A model generated the notes under the pieces. That model saw only the letters and a list, made by a program, of their open reading frames with translations. It had not been told where the DNA came from and did no database searches. Shown here in pieces: positions 7,572-17,693 of a stretch of DNA of 64,000 bases; position 1 is the stretch's first letter; every line of letters begins with the position of its first letter. Source of the stretch: Variovorax sp. Root318D1 (GTDB lineage: Bacteria; Pseudomonadota; Gammaproteobacteria; Burkholderiales; Burkholderiaceae_C); NCBI RefSeq assembly GCF_001424835.1, contig NZ_LMCQ01000010.1:1-64000 (forward strand). The letters run 5' to 3'. A program made the translations under genes and the position numbers.

Positions 7572-8401
7572 TGCCCAGCCTCAACGAACGAAATGCGCGC
7601 TTCTGGCAGCTGGTGCTGCTGGCGGTCATTCTGGTGGGCTGGCATGTGGCCTCGCGCAATCAGCAAATCGCGTTTTTTCTTGGCGAGCCGATACAAGTGA
7701 CGGGGCGCATCTGGAGCTGGTTCCTGCCTTTCGAAGTGCCGCCGAACCTGCTGTTCCCCGAGGGGCTGAAGGGCAATGCCGACATCTACCGGCACCTGGG
7801 CACCACGCTGCTTGAAACGGTGCTGGCCTTCGGCATTGGCACCGTGCTCGGCCTGGCGTGCGGGCTCTGGCTGGCGCTGGCGCCCACGGCCAGCCTGATT
7901 CTCGATCCCTACATCAAGGCCGCCAATTCGATGCCGCGCGTGATCCTGGCGCCGATCTTCGCGCTCTGGTTCGGCTTGGGTATCTGGAGCAAGGTGGCGC
8001 TGGCTGTCACGCTGGTGTTCTTCATCGTGTTCTTCAACGTCTACCAGGGCGTGCGCGAGGTGAGCCCGGTGGTGCTGGCCAACGCGAAGATGCTCGGCGC
8101 CAACCAGCGGCAGTTGCTGCGCACCGTGTATCTGCCAAGTGCCACCAGTTGGGTGTTCTCGAGCCTGCACACCTCGGTGGGGCTGGCCTTCGTTGGCGCG
8201 GTGGTCGGCGAATACCTGGGCTCGGCGCGCGGCGTGGGCTACCTGATTCTGCAGGCCGAAGGCACCTTCGACGTGAACACCGTGTTCGCCGGCATCGTGG
8301 TGCTGACGGCCTTCGCGTTGCTGCTCGACGGGCTTGTCGGCCTGATCGAAAAACGCCTGATGAAATGGCAGCCGCGCAGCGGAGAAACCGAAAAGCTCTA
8401 G
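7568..8401 (+). CDS. ABC importer permease (SsuC/TauC type)
   Basis: A 277-residue inner-membrane permease with about six helices. It carries the EAA-type loop in VVLANAKMLGANQRQLLRTVYLP, which docks on the ATPase, and a conserved GLAFVGAVVGEYLGS segment. The start at 7568 overlaps the ATPase stop by four bases. It ends 26 bases before the convergent mltD stop. Confidence 0.92.
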   Translation: MMPSLNERNARFWQLVLLAVILVGWHVASRNQQIAFFLGEPIQVTGRIWSWFLPFEVPPNLLFPEGLKGNADIYRHLGTTLLETVLAFGIGTVLGLACGLWLALAPTASLILDPYIKAANSMPRVILAPIFALWFGLGIWSKVALAVTLVFFIVFFNVYQGVREVSPVVLANAKMLGANQRQLLRTVYLPSATSWVFSSLHTSVGLAFVGAVVGEYLGSARGVGYLILQAEGTFDVNTVFAGIVVLTAFALLLDGLVGLIEKRLMKWQPRSGETEKL

Positions 8402-8426
8402 CGCTTCGGGGGCTTCCCCGCGCTAC

Positions 8427-10058
8427 TTAGCGCTTCTTCTTTACCGGCGTGCCGCCGCGCTTTTCGCGCACCACCTGCTGCTGTTTGCCAGCCGGTGACT
8501 TCACGATCGTGGTGCCGCGCGCAGCCACAGCCTTTACCGCGCCGCCTCCGCGCTTGCCGGCAACGGCCGCGTGTCCGCGCGTCGGCGCCGCGCCCGAGCC
8601 CACGCGCGCCGCGGATGCCGCACGAACCGGCAGATAAACCACCACGCTGTAGCCACGCTTGAACGAGTGGTTGAGATTGACGTCGTTCCACTCGGCCACG
8701 CTGTCCGGCTTGAGCTTGTAGCGGCGCGCGATGCTGGCCACGCTGTCGTTGCGCCCTGCCTTGATGGTGGTGCGGCGATTGACGATCTCGGGCTGGAAGC
8801 TCAGGTGGCCGCTGTCGGCCACGAGCGCCGTTACGTCTTCCTTGACGCGCGCGCCGCGCGGCACGATGAGCGTGGAGCCGGCCTTGATGAGCATGCGCGG
8901 CGGAATGCTGTTGAGCGCGCGCAGGTCGGTTTCGCTCATGCCCGAGCGCTGGGCGGCATCGGCCACCGTCATGGTGTTGGGAACGACCCATGCCGTCCAG
9001 CTGGCGTATTGGCCTTGCGAGTAGGCGTCGAAGTTGCGCTGGAACACGGCCGCGTTGTCCCAGGGCAGCAGGATCTGCGGCGTGCCGGCGGCAAGCAGCA
9101 CCGGCTTGTGCGCGGCAGGGTTGAGGGCGCGAAAGTCTTCGGGCCGAACGTCGGCCAGCTTGGCGGCCAACTCGACGTCGAGGTCACGCGTCAGCGTCAC
9201 GGTCTGGAAGTAGGGGTGGTTGGCGATCAGCGGCAGTTCGGTGTTGAACGCTTGCGGATTTGCGACGATGTTCTTTACGGCCTGCAGCTTGGGCACGTAG
9301 AGCCGCGTTTCCGCCGGCATGGAAAGATCGCTGTAGGTGGTGGGCAGGCCCAGGCGCTGGTTCTTGGCGATGGCGCGGCTCACGCTGCCTTCACCCCAGT
9401 TGTAGGCCGCGAGCGCAAGTTGCCAGTCGCCGAACATGCCGTAGAGCTTTTGCAGGTAGTCGAGCGCGGCGCGGGTCGAGGCCAGCACGTCGCGCCTGTC
9501 GTCGCGGAAGATGTTCTGCTTCAGGGCGAAGTCGGTGCCGGTGGCGGGCATGAACTGCCACATGCCCGCGGCACGCGCGCTGGAGATGGCCTGCGGGTTG
9601 AACGCGCTTTCGATGTACGGCAGCAGTGCGAGCTCGGTGGGCATATTGCGCCGCTCGAGCTCCTCGACGATGTGGAAGATGTATTTGTTCGAGCGCTCGG
9701 TCATGCGCTGGATGTAGTCGGGCCGGCTGGCATACCACTGCTCGCGATCGCGCACCAGGTCGCTTTGGAGGTTCGGCATCTTGAAGCCGCGGCGGATGCG
9801 GTCCCACATGTCGGCGGGCGGTGCCAGCGTGACGACGCTTTGCGAATGCGCTTCACTGCTGGTGATCGGGGTGAGAGGGCCGCCCGGGTAGACCGGCGCG
9901 GCGCTGCTTGCGGCTTTGGAGCCGGTGCCTCCCGCGGTGGGCTGCGCGGTAGAAGTCGAAGTGGATGCGGAAGTTGACGCGGAGGGGCCGGTCGCGGTGC
10001 CCGCGCAGCCCGCGAGTAGCAGTGAGCCTGCAAGGCAGACAGCGGCGATAAGTTTCAT
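8427..10058 (-). CDS. mltD: Membrane-bound lytic murein transglycosylase D
   Basis: A periplasmic lipoprotein that cleaves peptidoglycan glycan strands to 1,6-anhydro ends. From the chosen start (MKLIAAVCLAG) the signal peptide ends at a lipobox LLLAGC, followed by a Ser/Thr/Ala-rich linker. The SLT domain contains the catalytic glutamate in LLPYIESAFNP, then AAGMWQFMPATG and AAYNWGEGSV. Two LysM-like repeats near the C-terminus (TMTVADAAQRSGMSETDL and NDSVASIARRYKLKPDSV) bind glycan. The very C-terminus is Lys/Arg/Gly-rich. The start at 10058 overlaps the gloB stop (ATGA); an upstream start at 10076 (MEKRLP) would lie inside gloB. gloB-mltD adjacency is common in proteobacteria. Confidence 0.93.
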   Translation of the reverse strand: MKLIAAVCLAGSLLLAGCAGTATGPSASTSASTSTSTAQPTAGGTGSKAASSAAPVYPGGPLTPITSSEAHSQSVVTLAPPADMWDRIRRGFKMPNLQSDLVRDREQWYASRPDYIQRMTERSNKYIFHIVEELERRNMPTELALLPYIESAFNPQAISSARAAGMWQFMPATGTDFALKQNIFRDDRRDVLASTRAALDYLQKLYGMFGDWQLALAAYNWGEGSVSRAIAKNQRLGLPTTYSDLSMPAETRLYVPKLQAVKNIVANPQAFNTELPLIANHPYFQTVTLTRDLDVELAAKLADVRPEDFRALNPAAHKPVLLAAGTPQILLPWDNAAVFQRNFDAYSQGQYASWTAWVVPNTMTVADAAQRSGMSETDLRALNSIPPRMLIKAGSTLIVPRGARVKEDVTALVADSGHLSFQPEIVNRRTTIKAGRNDSVASIARRYKLKPDSVAEWNDVNLNHSFKRGYSVVVYLPVRAASAARVGSGAAPTRGHAAVAGKRGGGAVKAVAARGTTIVKSPAGKQQQVVREKRGGTPVKKKR

Positions 10059-10834
10059 CGGAAGTCGTTTTTCCATTGGCGCAGCGCAGCAAACACGTCG
10101 GCTTCGGCCGCGTCGGCAGAAAGCTCGGCGTGCTCGCGCACCGCTCGAAGGACAGTGGCTTCGCGGCTGCGAAGAAAGGGATTGATTTGGCGCTCGGTTG
10201 CCAGTTGCGAGGGCAGCGTGGGCTGCCCTTGTGCGCGCAGGCTTTCGCAGCGCGCTGTGTAGTGAGTCAGATCGGCATTGCCGGGTTCCACCGCTTGGGC
10301 GAAACGCAAGTTAGCAAGTGTGTATTCGTGCGCACAGCATACGCGGGTGTCGCCCGGCAGCGCCGCGAGCGCATCGAGCGAGGCCAGCATTTGCGCGGGC
10401 GTGCCTTCGAACAGCCGGCCGCAGCCGCCGGAAAACAGCGTATCGCCACAGAAGAGCAGAGACGCTTGGCCTTCGCCCGCGGGAAGAAAGTACGCGATGT
10501 GGCCGGCAGTGTGGCCGGGCACGTCGATGACCATGAAGCGCTTGCCGAGCACTTCGGCGCTGTCGCCGTGCGAGAGCGGGGTGAAGGGCTCGGGAATGCG
10601 CTCGCGCGCCGGGCCGAAGACGCGCGCACCAGTGGCTTCATGGAGCGCAGCGACGCCGCCCGTGTGATCGTGATGGTGGTGCGTGACTAGAATCGCGGCG
10701 AGCTGCAGCTTGTTGCGCGCCAACGCGTCGAACACCGGTTGAGCGTCGCCCGGGTCCACCACGATCGCGTTGGAGCCGTCCTGCAGCATCCAGATGTAGT
10801 TGTCAGCGAAAGCGGGCAGCGGAACGAGGGTCAT
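10055..10834 (-). CDS. gloB: Hydroxyacylglutathione hydrolase (glyoxalase II)
   Basis: Hydrolyses S-lactoylglutathione to lactate and glutathione, the second step of methylglyoxal detoxification. The 259-residue protein has the metallo-beta-lactamase metal motif THHHHDHTGG (51-60), then VPGHTAGHIAY, FCGDTLFSGGCGRLFEGT and CCAHEYTLANLRFA, followed by the glyoxalase II C-terminal helical domain with NPFLR. The start ATG (10834-10832) shares two bases with the divergent methyltransferase ATG, so the two genes have back-to-back start codons with no leader between them. The stop overlaps mltD. Confidence 0.95.
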   Translation of the reverse strand: MTLVPLPAFADNYIWMLQDGSNAIVVDPGDAQPVFDALARNKLQLAAILVTHHHHDHTGGVAALHEATGARVFGPARERIPEPFTPLSHGDSAEVLGKRFMVIDVPGHTAGHIAYFLPAGEGQASLLFCGDTLFSGGCGRLFEGTPAQMLASLDALAALPGDTRVCCAHEYTLANLRFAQAVEPGNADLTHYTARCESLRAQGQPTLPSQLATERQINPFLRSREATVLRAVREHAELSADAAEADVFAALRQWKNDFR

Positions 10835-11600
10835 GAGCGGTCAAATTATAGGTTTGCAGGATTGGTTCGCGACCCCCCCCGGACGGTACCTCCTGGCGTG
10901 GGAGCAGGCCCAGTTCGACCAGGCGGTCGCGGACATCTTCGGGTATCACGCGTTGCAACTTGGCGCCGCCGGGGTCGACGGACTGCGTACCAACCGCATG
11001 CCGCACCGCTGGCTGGCGCTGCCTGAGCTTGTGCAGGGCGGCAAGGCTGCGCTGTTCACCGATTTTGCGGCGCTGCCGTTTGCAGCCAACAGCCTGGATC
11101 TGGTGGTGCTGCCGCACGCGCTGGAACTGAGCCAGGACCCCCACGCCACCTTGCGTGAAGTGGAGCGGGTGCTGGTGCCTGAAGGACGCGTGGTGATCTG
11201 CGGGCTCAACCCAGCCAGCCTGTGGGGCATGCGGCAGCGCCGCGCGCACCTGTACCGCAAGCTCGGGTTCGGCGACCTGTTTTTGCCCGAAGGCGGCGAG
11301 TTCATCGGCTATTGGCGCATGCGGGACTGGCTGCGGCTCCTGAGCTTCGAAGTGGAGTCGGGGCGCTTTGGTGTCTACCGACCCGCGGTGCGCAGCGAAG
11401 CCTGGCTGGAGCGCTGCCGCTGGATGGACACTGCCGGCGAGCGCTGGTGGCCGATTTTCGGTGCCGTGTATTTCGTTGTGGCGGTCAAGCGGGTGCGCGG
11501 CATGCGTCTGCTGAGTGCCGACTGGCGGCGCGCCGCGGCGCGCGCGACGGCTCCGGTGTCGATTGCGGGCAAGGTGCACAAGGCCGACCACCGCGACTGA
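10833..11600 (+). CDS. Class I SAM-dependent methyltransferase
   Basis: A methyltransferase-domain protein of about 255 residues. Motif remnants include LGAAGVDGLRTNRMPH in the position of the SAM loop, NSLDLVVLPHALELSQDPHATLREVERVLVPEGRVVICGLNP (given here only as the motif II-IV region, residues about 89-130), and a family-typical GFGDLFLPEGGEFIGYWRMRD segment, shown in pieces. The first residues read MSGQIIGLQDWFATPPGRYL, common to betaproteobacterial proteins encoded between gloB and rnhA. The substrate is unknown. The ATG at 10833 overlaps the gloB start codon. A run of eight C falls in codons 14-16 and could slip. Confidence 0.85.
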   Translation: MSGQIIGLQDWFATPPGRYLLAWEQAQFDQAVADIFGYHALQLGAAGVDGLRTNRMPHRWLALPELVQGGKAALFTDFAALPFAANSLDLVVLPHALELSQDPHATLREVERVLVPEGRVVICGLNPASLWGMRQRRAHLYRKLGFGDLFLPEGGEFIGYWRMRDWLRLLSFEVESGRFGVYRPAVRSEAWLERCRWMDTAGERWWPIFGAVYFVVAVKRVRGMRLLSADWRRAAARATAPVSIAGKVHKADHRD

Positions 11601-11652
11601 TTGTTTGATGAATGAATGATCGATGGATCGAAAGAAGAAGGAAAAGTAAGTT

Positions 11653-12102
11653 TTGAACGAAGTCGTGATCTACACCGATGGCGCCTGCAAAGGCAACCCC
11701 GGCCCGGGCGGCTGGGGCGCCTGGCTCAAGTCGGGTGCCACCGAAAAGGAACTGTTCGGTGGCGAGCTCGATACCACCAACAACCGCATGGAACTGACCG
11801 CCGTGATCGAGGGCCTGGCCGCCCTCAAGCGGCCCTGCAAAGTCATTCTCTACCTGGACAGCCAGTACGTGCGCATGGGCATCACCGAGTGGATCCGCGG
11901 CTGGAAAGCCAAGGGCTGGCGCACCTCGACCAAGCAGCCGGTGAAGAACGTCGAACTCTGGCAGAAACTCGACAAACTGGTGGCCGAGGGCAGCCACGTC
12001 ATCGAATGGCGCTGGGTCAAGGGCCACTCCGGCGACCCCGGCAACGAACGCGCCGACATGCTGGCGAACAAGGGCGTGGACAAGGCGCTGGGTCGGATCT
12101 GA
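11653..12102 (+). CDS. rnhA: Ribonuclease HI
   Basis: Degrades the RNA strand of RNA-DNA hybrids. The 149-residue protein has the four catalytic acids in place: D9 ([14 protein letters not shown]), E47 (NNRMEL), D69 (LYLDSQYV) and D135 (NERADMLA), with H125 in VKGHSG. The start is TTG at 11653; no ATG gives a full-length N-terminus. It follows the methyltransferase gene by 52 bases. Confidence 0.95.
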   Translation: MNEVVIYTDGACKGNPGPGGWGAWLKSGATEKELFGGELDTTNNRMELTAVIEGLAALKRPCKVILYLDSQYVRMGITEWIRGWKAKGWRTSTKQPVKNVELWQKLDKLVAEGSHVIEWRWVKGHSGDPGNERADMLANKGVDKALGRI

Positions 12103-12122
12103 GCCCTTGGTTCCCATTCGTG

Positions 12123-12212
12123 AAACACCGAGGAACCGGCTTTGCCGGGCCTCTGGTGTTGCCCCCGGTAGGGGGTTGGCGAAGCGACACGAAGTGCGCA
12201 AAGACTGGAGGC
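12123..12212. repeat. GC-rich intergenic repeat-like element
   Basis: Between the convergent rnhA and moeA stops lies GAGGAACCGGCTTTGCCGG, a hairpin-forming run, then TTGCCCCCGGTAGGGGGTTG and GGCGAAGCGACACGAAGTGC. I recall similar runs between genes in Variovorax and relatives, which suggests a dispersed repeat. Only one copy is seen in this window, so the repeat status needs the whole genome. Confidence 0.4.
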
Positions 12213-12215
12213 GAG

Positions 12216-13538
12216 CTAAATAACCCCGTCGAACATCATCACGTCGACTTCATCGCCTGCAGCCACGCTGGCTTGATCGTGGTGCAGCACGACGAGCCCA
12301 TTCGCCTCGACCATCGAGCTCAGCACGCCCGAGCCCTGGTTGCCCGCGATGCGGACCTCGGGCAGCGCGCCGGACACGGCCTGCACGAAGCCACGCTGGT
12401 ATTCGGTGCGGCCGGGCTTCTTGCGGATGGCGCTCACGCTGCGCGCGCGCAGCAGGGGGGGCGGTGCCGCGGCGATTTCGTGACAGCCCATCATGCGCAG
12501 CAGTGCGGGCCGAACGAAGGCAAGAAAAGTCACCATCACGGCCACTGGATTGCCTGGCAGGCCGAAGAGCACCGCAGCGCCTGCTTGAGGTGAGGAAGCC
12601 TGGTCGCGTTGAACCAGCCCGACTGCCATCGGCCGTCCTGGTCGCATGGCAATGCGCCAGAACGCCATGTCGCCCAACTGCTGCATCACGGCGCGCGTAT
12701 GGTCGGCAGCGCCAACGCTCACGCCGCCGCTGGTGATGATGGCGTCGGCCTGGCTTGCGGCACGCTGCAGCGTGGCGGCGAGCGTGGCGGGATCGTCGCG
12801 CACCAGGCCCAGGTCGATGACCTCGCAGCCCAGCCGCGTGAGCAGGCCGAACACCGTGTAGCGGTTGCTGTCGTACACGGCCCCCTCGCGCGGCGGCTCG
12901 CCAAGGCTCAGGATTTCGTCGCCGGTCGAAAAGTAGGCCACGCGAAGGCGTCGCAGCGCGAGCACCGAGGGCAGCCCCAGGCTCGCGACCATGCCGAGCG
13001 CGGCAGGCGACAGGCGCTCGCCGCGCTTCAGGGCCGGTTGTCCCTGCATCAGGTCTTCGCCGGCAAAGCGGCGGTTGTCGCCGCGGCGAAGCACCTTGGC
13101 CGGAAAGCTCACCCGTTCGCCGTCGACTTTGCAGAACTCCTGAGGAACCACGGTGTCGAGTCCCTGGGGCATGACGGCGCCCGTCATGATGCGAACCGCG
13201 TCGCCAACCGCCAAGGTTCCACGCCAGGCCGTGCCGGCCAGGGCCGTGCCCACCACGCGCAGCACGATGGACTCGTCCGTGGGTGCATCGTCGCGCAGGA
13301 TGGTGCCATCGAAGGCAAAGCCGTCCATCGCCGAGTTGTCGTGCGGCGGTACGCTGACGGGCGAGATGATGTCTTCGGCCAGCACGCGGCCCAGTGCTTC
13401 GCGTACGCCGACCATTTCGCTTTCCGCAACCACGGCCGGGCCCACGAGCTGCGCCAGAAAAGCCTGCACGCCGCCGACACTCAGGGCCTGGGGGTCATAG
13501 CCCGCAAGGGCGGCGGCAATGTCGGCGATGCGGCTCAT
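12216..13538 (-). CDS. moeA: Molybdopterin molybdotransferase
   Basis: Inserts molybdate into adenylylated molybdopterin to give molybdenum cofactor. The 440-residue protein has the MoeA fingerprints [13 protein letters not shown] (about 61-73), [22 protein letters not shown]-type ([14 protein letters not shown]), [21 protein letters not shown] and the [13 protein letters not shown] loop. Its start overlaps the mobA stop (ATGA). It is the last gene of the moaA-mobA-moeA unit and is consistent with the molybdenum hydroxylase gene 40 kb away. Confidence 0.95.
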   Translation of the reverse strand: MSRIADIAAALAGYDPQALSVGGVQAFLAQLVGPAVVAESEMVGVREALGRVLAEDIISPVSVPPHDNSAMDGFAFDGTILRDDAPTDESIVLRVVGTALAGTAWRGTLAVGDAVRIMTGAVMPQGLDTVVPQEFCKVDGERVSFPAKVLRRGDNRRFAGEDLMQGQPALKRGERLSPAALGMVASLGLPSVLALRRLRVAYFSTGDEILSLGEPPREGAVYDSNRYTVFGLLTRLGCEVIDLGLVRDDPATLAATLQRAASQADAIITSGGVSVGAADHTRAVMQQLGDMAFWRIAMRPGRPMAVGLVQRDQASSPQAGAAVLFGLPGNPVAVMVTFLAFVRPALLRMMGCHEIAAAPPPLLRARSVSAIRKKPGRTEYQRGFVQAVSGALPEVRIAGNQGSGVLSSMVEANGLVVLHHDQASVAAGDEVDVMMFDGVI

Positions 13539-14182
13539 CGGTTCTCAAGGGCGTGCAGTTCAGCCAGCGTGTTGGCGTTGAAAAAGGCGTCGGGTGCATC
13601 GCCGGGCCGGTCGAAGGGCACGAGCACCGTGCGGTGCTGCGCGGTCCAGGCGTCGATCTTGCGGCCGCCGGACTGGGTGAAGTTCACCAGGCTTTCGAGC
13701 AGGGTGGTGCGCAGCAGGCAGAACACCGGCTGCGGCCGCAGCACCGGCGCCTCGCCGGGTTCGGCGGCAGCCTCGGGAGCGCTGACCATGGCGATCTCCG
13801 CGTTGTCGGCCACCATCGCTTCGGCCAGACGGCTGGCCAGATCGAGCGGAAACAGGGGCGTGTCGCACGGCACGGTGAGGAGATAGGGCGTTTCGCAGCG
13901 TTCCAAACCGGTGAGGAAGCCGGCCAGCGGACCGGCATAGTCGGCCAGGCTGTCGGGCCAGACCGGAACGCCGAATGATTCGTAGGCGGACAGGTTGCGG
14001 TTGGCGTTGATCATGACTTCGCCGACCTGCATGCCCAAGCGCAGCACGGCATGCATGGCAAGCGGCGAGCCATTGAAGTTCTGCAGGCCCTTGTCGATGC
14101 CGCCCATGCGTGAGCCGCGTCCGCCGGCCAGCAGCAGGCCGGTGATCTCGCTGGGGGAAATGGAATCTTGTGTGGAGGTCAT
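13535..14182 (-). CDS. mobA: Molybdenum cofactor guanylyltransferase
   Basis: Attaches GMP to molybdenum cofactor to make the MGD form used by DMSO-reductase-family enzymes. The nucleotide-binding start [18 protein letters not shown] (about 16-33) is the family signature, followed by [20 protein letters not shown] and [14 protein letters not shown], which hold the GTP and metal contacts. Length is 215 residues, normal. Both ends overlap neighbours by four bases, showing tight translational coupling with moaA and moeA. Confidence 0.93.
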   Translation of the reverse strand: MTSTQDSISPSEITGLLLAGGRGSRMGGIDKGLQNFNGSPLAMHAVLRLGMQVGEVMINANRNLSAYESFGVPVWPDSLADYAGPLAGFLTGLERCETPYLLTVPCDTPLFPLDLASRLAEAMVADNAEIAMVSAPEAAAEPGEAPVLRPQPVFCLLRTTLLESLVNFTQSGGRKIDAWTAQHRTVLVPFDRPGDAPDAFFNANTLAELHALENR

Positions 14183-15336
14183 CCGCCGATATAGCTCATT
14201 TCGACGCGGCGCGGCGCCTTGTTGTTGTCGTTGCCGTCGGACTCAGCGCTGTCGGGGCCACGGAGTGCGCGCAATTCGGAATATCGGTCGGCCCGGCCCT
14301 GCCAGATGTGGCCGATGGCCGAGGCAATGTCTTCGTCGGTGGCGGTGCCGCGCAGCAGGGGCCGCAGGTCGTGGCCCGCGCTGGCAAAAAGGCAGAGGTA
14401 GAGCTTGCCCTCGGTCGACAGGCGAGCGCGGCTGCAGTCGTGGCAGAAGGCCTGCGTGACGCTGCTGATTACGCCAATTTCACCGCCGCCGTCGGCATAG
14501 GCCCACCTTTGGGCTGTTTCGCCCGGCGCGCTGGGCTCCAGCGGCACGAGCGGAAACTCGGCGCCAATGCGCGCGATGACTTCGGCCGAGGGCAGCACCT
14601 CGTCCATGCGCCAGCCGTTGGTGGCGCCAACGTCCATGTATTCGATGAAGCGCAACACCACCTTGCCGCCGTGGTTGTCGCGAAAGTAGCGCGCCATCGG
14701 CAGGATTTCCTGCTCGTTGGTACCGCGCTTGACCACCATGTTCACCTTCAGGGGGCCGAGGCCGGCGGCCAGCGCCGCGTCGATGCCGGCGAGCACGTCG
14801 GCCACCGGGAAATCGACGTCGTTCATGTGGCGGAACACCGCATCGTCCAGGCTGTCGAGGCTCACGGTCACGCGCTGCAAGCCGGCGGCACGCAGCGCGG
14901 CCGCCTTGCGCTGCAGCAGCGAGCCGTTGGTGGTGAGCGTGAGCGCGAGCGGCTCGCCGGCCGGGGTGCGGAGCTCGGAGAGCTGCTCGATCAGCCCCTC
15001 GATGTTCTTGCGCAACAGCGGTTCGCCGCCGGTGAGCCGGATCTTGCGCACGCCATGGGAGGCGAACAGGCGCGCGAGCCGGGTCATTTCCTCGAAGCTC
15101 AGCAGCGCGCTGTGCGGCAGGTATTGGTAGTCCTTGTCGAACACGTCCTTCGGCATGCAGTAGCTGCAGCGGAAGTTGCAGCGGTCGGTCACGCTGATGC
15201 GCAGGTCGGTCAGCGGGCGGCCCAGGCGGTCGAGCAGGCTCCCCGTGGCGGGCACGGCAGTCTCCGGCACCGAGACGGCCGGGCGCGCGCGGCCGACCTC
15301 GGACAGCGGGATGACGGTGGTGCTTTTGCTGTTCAT
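14179..15336 (-). CDS. moaA: GTP 3',8-cyclase (radical SAM)
   Basis: Catalyses the first step of molybdenum cofactor synthesis, the radical SAM rearrangement of GTP with MoaC. C53, C57 and C60 ([12 protein letters not shown]) hold the SAM cluster; the C-terminal cluster cysteines are in [20 protein letters not shown]. The protein ends in the diagnostic GG dipeptide (SYIGG). The chosen ATG at 15336 gives 385 residues with a 35-residue extension before [20 protein letters not shown], common in this group. It is first in the moaA-mobA-moeA operon. Confidence 0.95.
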   Translation of the reverse strand: MNSKSTTVIPLSEVGRARPAVSVPETAVPATGSLLDRLGRPLTDLRISVTDRCNFRCSYCMPKDVFDKDYQYLPHSALLSFEEMTRLARLFASHGVRKIRLTGGEPLLRKNIEGLIEQLSELRTPAGEPLALTLTTNGSLLQRKAAALRAAGLQRVTVSLDSLDDAVFRHMNDVDFPVADVLAGIDAALAAGLGPLKVNMVVKRGTNEQEILPMARYFRDNHGGKVVLRFIEYMDVGATNGWRMDEVLPSAEVIARIGAEFPLVPLEPSAPGETAQRWAYADGGGEIGVISSVTQAFCHDCSRARLSTEGKLYLCLFASAGHDLRPLLRGTATDEDIASAIGHIWQGRADRYSELRALRGPDSAESDGNDNNKAPRRVEMSYIGG

Positions 15337-15413
15337 GGGGGCAGCGGCCAATTTACTCCATGGCGCAAGGGTCGACCCGGAAAGGGCTACTCGGCGGGGC
15401 GGCCTTGCCTGGA

Positions 15414-16175
15414 CTAGACGCAGCGCGCGCCGTCGACCTCGATGCACACGCCGCTGATGAAGGCGGCTTCGTCGCTGGCCAGGTACAGCGCGGCATTGGC
15501 CACGTCCAGGGCGGTGGAGAAGCGGCCGAGCGGAATGGTGGCGCGGAACTTGGCCTTGCGCTCTTCGGTCAGCGGGCCGCCCGCGAATTCGGCGGCCAGG
15601 CCGGTGTCCGGGTTGAACACCGGGTTGATGCAGTTGACCCGGATGTTGTCGGGGCCGAGTTCGGCCGCCAGCGACTTGCTGGTCGTGATGACCGCGCCCT
15701 TGGAGCCGTTGTACCAGGTGAGGCCCGGGCGCGGGCGCACGCCGGCCGTCGACGCGATGTTGATGAACGAGCCCCCGCCATTGGCGCGGAACGCCGGCAC
15801 CGCGTGCACGGTGGCCAGATAGATGCTCTTCACGTTGACGGCATAGCACTTGTCGAACTCGTCTTCGCCCACTTCAAGGGCGGGGCGGTTGCGGTGCGTC
15901 CAGCCGGCGTTGTTGACCATGACGTCGAGCTTGCCGTGGCGCTCCACCGCGGCCTCGACCAGCGCCTTGACCTCGGCCGACTTGGTGACGTCGGCCGCAA
16001 AGAAAGAGGCCTTGCCGCCGTCACGCAGGATCCCTTCCACCACCTGCTGGCCCGCCGCCGGGTTGATGTCGTTCACGAGCACCTGGGCGCCCTCGGCCGC
16101 AAGCCGCTTGGCGATGCCTTCGCCGATGCCGCCGCCGGCACCGGTCACGATGATGGATTTGTCCTTGACGCGCAC
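15414..16175 (-). CDS. Short-chain dehydrogenase/reductase (FabG-like)
   Basis: A 253-residue NAD(P)-dependent oxidoreductase of the classical SDR family. The cofactor motif TGAGGGIG starts at residue 11, NNAG is at 88-91, and the catalytic set is S142, Y155 and K159 (WYNGSK). D36 after the second strand (VLVNDINP) favours NAD over NADP. The substrate is unknown; the gene follows the aldehyde dehydrogenase gene by 84 bases on the same strand, so the two may oxidise an alcohol through an aldehyde to an acid. Confidence 0.9.
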   Translation of the reverse strand: MRVKDKSIIVTGAGGGIGEGIAKRLAAEGAQVLVNDINPAAGQQVVEGILRDGGKASFFAADVTKSAEVKALVEAAVERHGKLDVMVNNAGWTHRNRPALEVGEDEFDKCYAVNVKSIYLATVHAVPAFRANGGGSFINIASTAGVRPRPGLTWYNGSKGAVITTSKSLAAELGPDNIRVNCINPVFNPDTGLAAEFAGGPLTEERKAKFRATIPLGRFSTALDVANAALYLASDEAAFISGVCIEVDGARCV

Positions 16176-16259
16176 GGTCTTGTCTCCTGGAAAGGTACAG
16201 CGGGGCAGTGTATCGGGCCACGGCGCCGAGCGCCCCGCGAAGCGGCTGCCGATTCGGCT

Positions 16260-17693
16260 TCAGCCGTGCTTGATGGCGACGGTCTTGAGGGTGGTGAAGC
16301 CGTACAGCGCCTCAAAACCCTTTTCGCGGCCATAGCCGGACGACTTGACGCCGCCGAACGGCAGTTCCACGCCGCCACCGGCGCCGTAGTTGTTGATGAA
16401 CACCTGCCCGCTGCGCAGTCGCTTGGCCATGCGGAACTGGCGCCCGCCATCGGCCGTCCACACGCCCGCGACAAGGCCGAACTGGGTGGCATTGGCCAGC
16501 GCCACCGCTTCGTCTTCGTCGGCGAACTGCATCGCGGCCAGCACCGGGCCGAACACTTCTTCTTGCGCAAGACGATGGTTGACGGGCACGTCGCGCAGCA
16601 GGGTGGGCGCCTGGTAGAAGCCGGTTTCGGGCGCTTCGTCGACCACGACGCCGTGGGCCACCATGGGAATGCCGGCGACCTGGGCATCGCTCAGGAAATC
16701 CCACACGCGTTGCTGCTGGGTCTGGCGGATCAGCGGGCCGACGTCGAGGTCCATGGCTGCCGGCCCGACGCGCAGGGCCGCGAAGGCCTGGCCCAGGCGC
16801 TCGAGCAGCGGCTCGTAGATGCCGCGCTGGATCAGCACGCGTGAGCCGGCCGAGCAGGTCTGGCCGGCGTTCTGCACGATGGCGTTGATGATCACCGGAA
16901 TGGCCGCGTCCAGGTCGGCGTCGGCAAAGATGATTTGCGGGCTCTTGCCGCCCAGCTCGAGCGTAACCGGGCAATGCCGCTCGGCCGCCACCTGCTGGAT
17001 CAACGTGCCGATCTTCGGGCTGCCGGTGAAGCTGATGTGGTCGATGCCTTCATGCCGGGCGAGCGCGTCGCCCACTTCATGGCCGTATCCTGTCACGATG
17101 TTGAGCGCGCCGGCCGGAAAGCCGACTTCAGCCGCTAGCTGCGCCACGCGGATCAGGGACAGGCAGGCGTCCTCGGCCGGCTTCACAACGCACACGTTGC
17201 CCGCCGCCAACGCACCGCCCACGCTGCGCCCGAAGATCTGCATCGGGTAGTTCCAGGGAATGATGTGTCCAGTGACGCCGTGCGGCTCGCGCCAGGTGAA
17301 CACGCTGTAGCCGTCCTGGTAGGGAATGGTCTCGCCGTGCAGCTTGTCGCAGGCGCCGGCATAGAACTCGAAATAGCGCACCAGCGCCACCGCATCGGCG
17401 CGCGCCTGCTTCACGGGCTTGCCGCAATCGCGCTGTTCGATCAGCGCGAGTTCGTCGACGTGCTCGGCGATCTTCTGCGAAAGCTTGAAGAGCAGGCGGC
17501 CACGGTCGGCCGCGCTTACCTTGTGCCAGACGCCATCGAAACAATCGCGCGCCGCACGCACCGCCGAATCGATGTCGGCCGCATTGCTGCGCTGGATCTC
17601 GTCGAAAGGCTGGCCGTCGGACGGGTCGAGCACCTGCAGGGTGCGGCCGGAAGATGACGGAACGTCGGCGTTGGCAATGAAGTTGAGTTGCAT
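16260..17693 (-). CDS. Aldehyde dehydrogenase family protein
   Basis: An NAD(P)-dependent aldehyde dehydrogenase of about 477 residues. The general-base glutamate is in VTLELGGKSPQIIF, the nucleophile cysteine in NAGQTCSAGSRV, and the cofactor strand in SFTGSPKIGTLI. The ending PFGGVKSSGYGREKGFEAL is typical of betaine-aldehyde/semialdehyde-type enzymes. ATG at 17693 (MQLNFIANAD) is chosen; the longer frame would start with TTG at 17717. It faces the RTX gene across a 177-base divergent region. Confidence 0.9.
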   Translation of the reverse strand: MQLNFIANADVPSSSGRTLQVLDPSDGQPFDEIQRSNAADIDSAVRAARDCFDGVWHKVSAADRGRLLFKLSQKIAEHVDELALIEQRDCGKPVKQARADAVALVRYFEFYAGACDKLHGETIPYQDGYSVFTWREPHGVTGHIIPWNYPMQIFGRSVGGALAAGNVCVVKPAEDACLSLIRVAQLAAEVGFPAGALNIVTGYGHEVGDALARHEGIDHISFTGSPKIGTLIQQVAAERHCPVTLELGGKSPQIIFADADLDAAIPVIINAIVQNAGQTCSAGSRVLIQRGIYEPLLERLGQAFAALRVGPAAMDLDVGPLIRQTQQQRVWDFLSDAQVAGIPMVAHGVVVDEAPETGFYQAPTLLRDVPVNHRLAQEEVFGPVLAAMQFADEDEAVALANATQFGLVAGVWTADGGRQFRMAKRLRSGQVFINNYGAGGGVELPFGGVKSSGYGREKGFEALYGFTTLKTVAIKHG

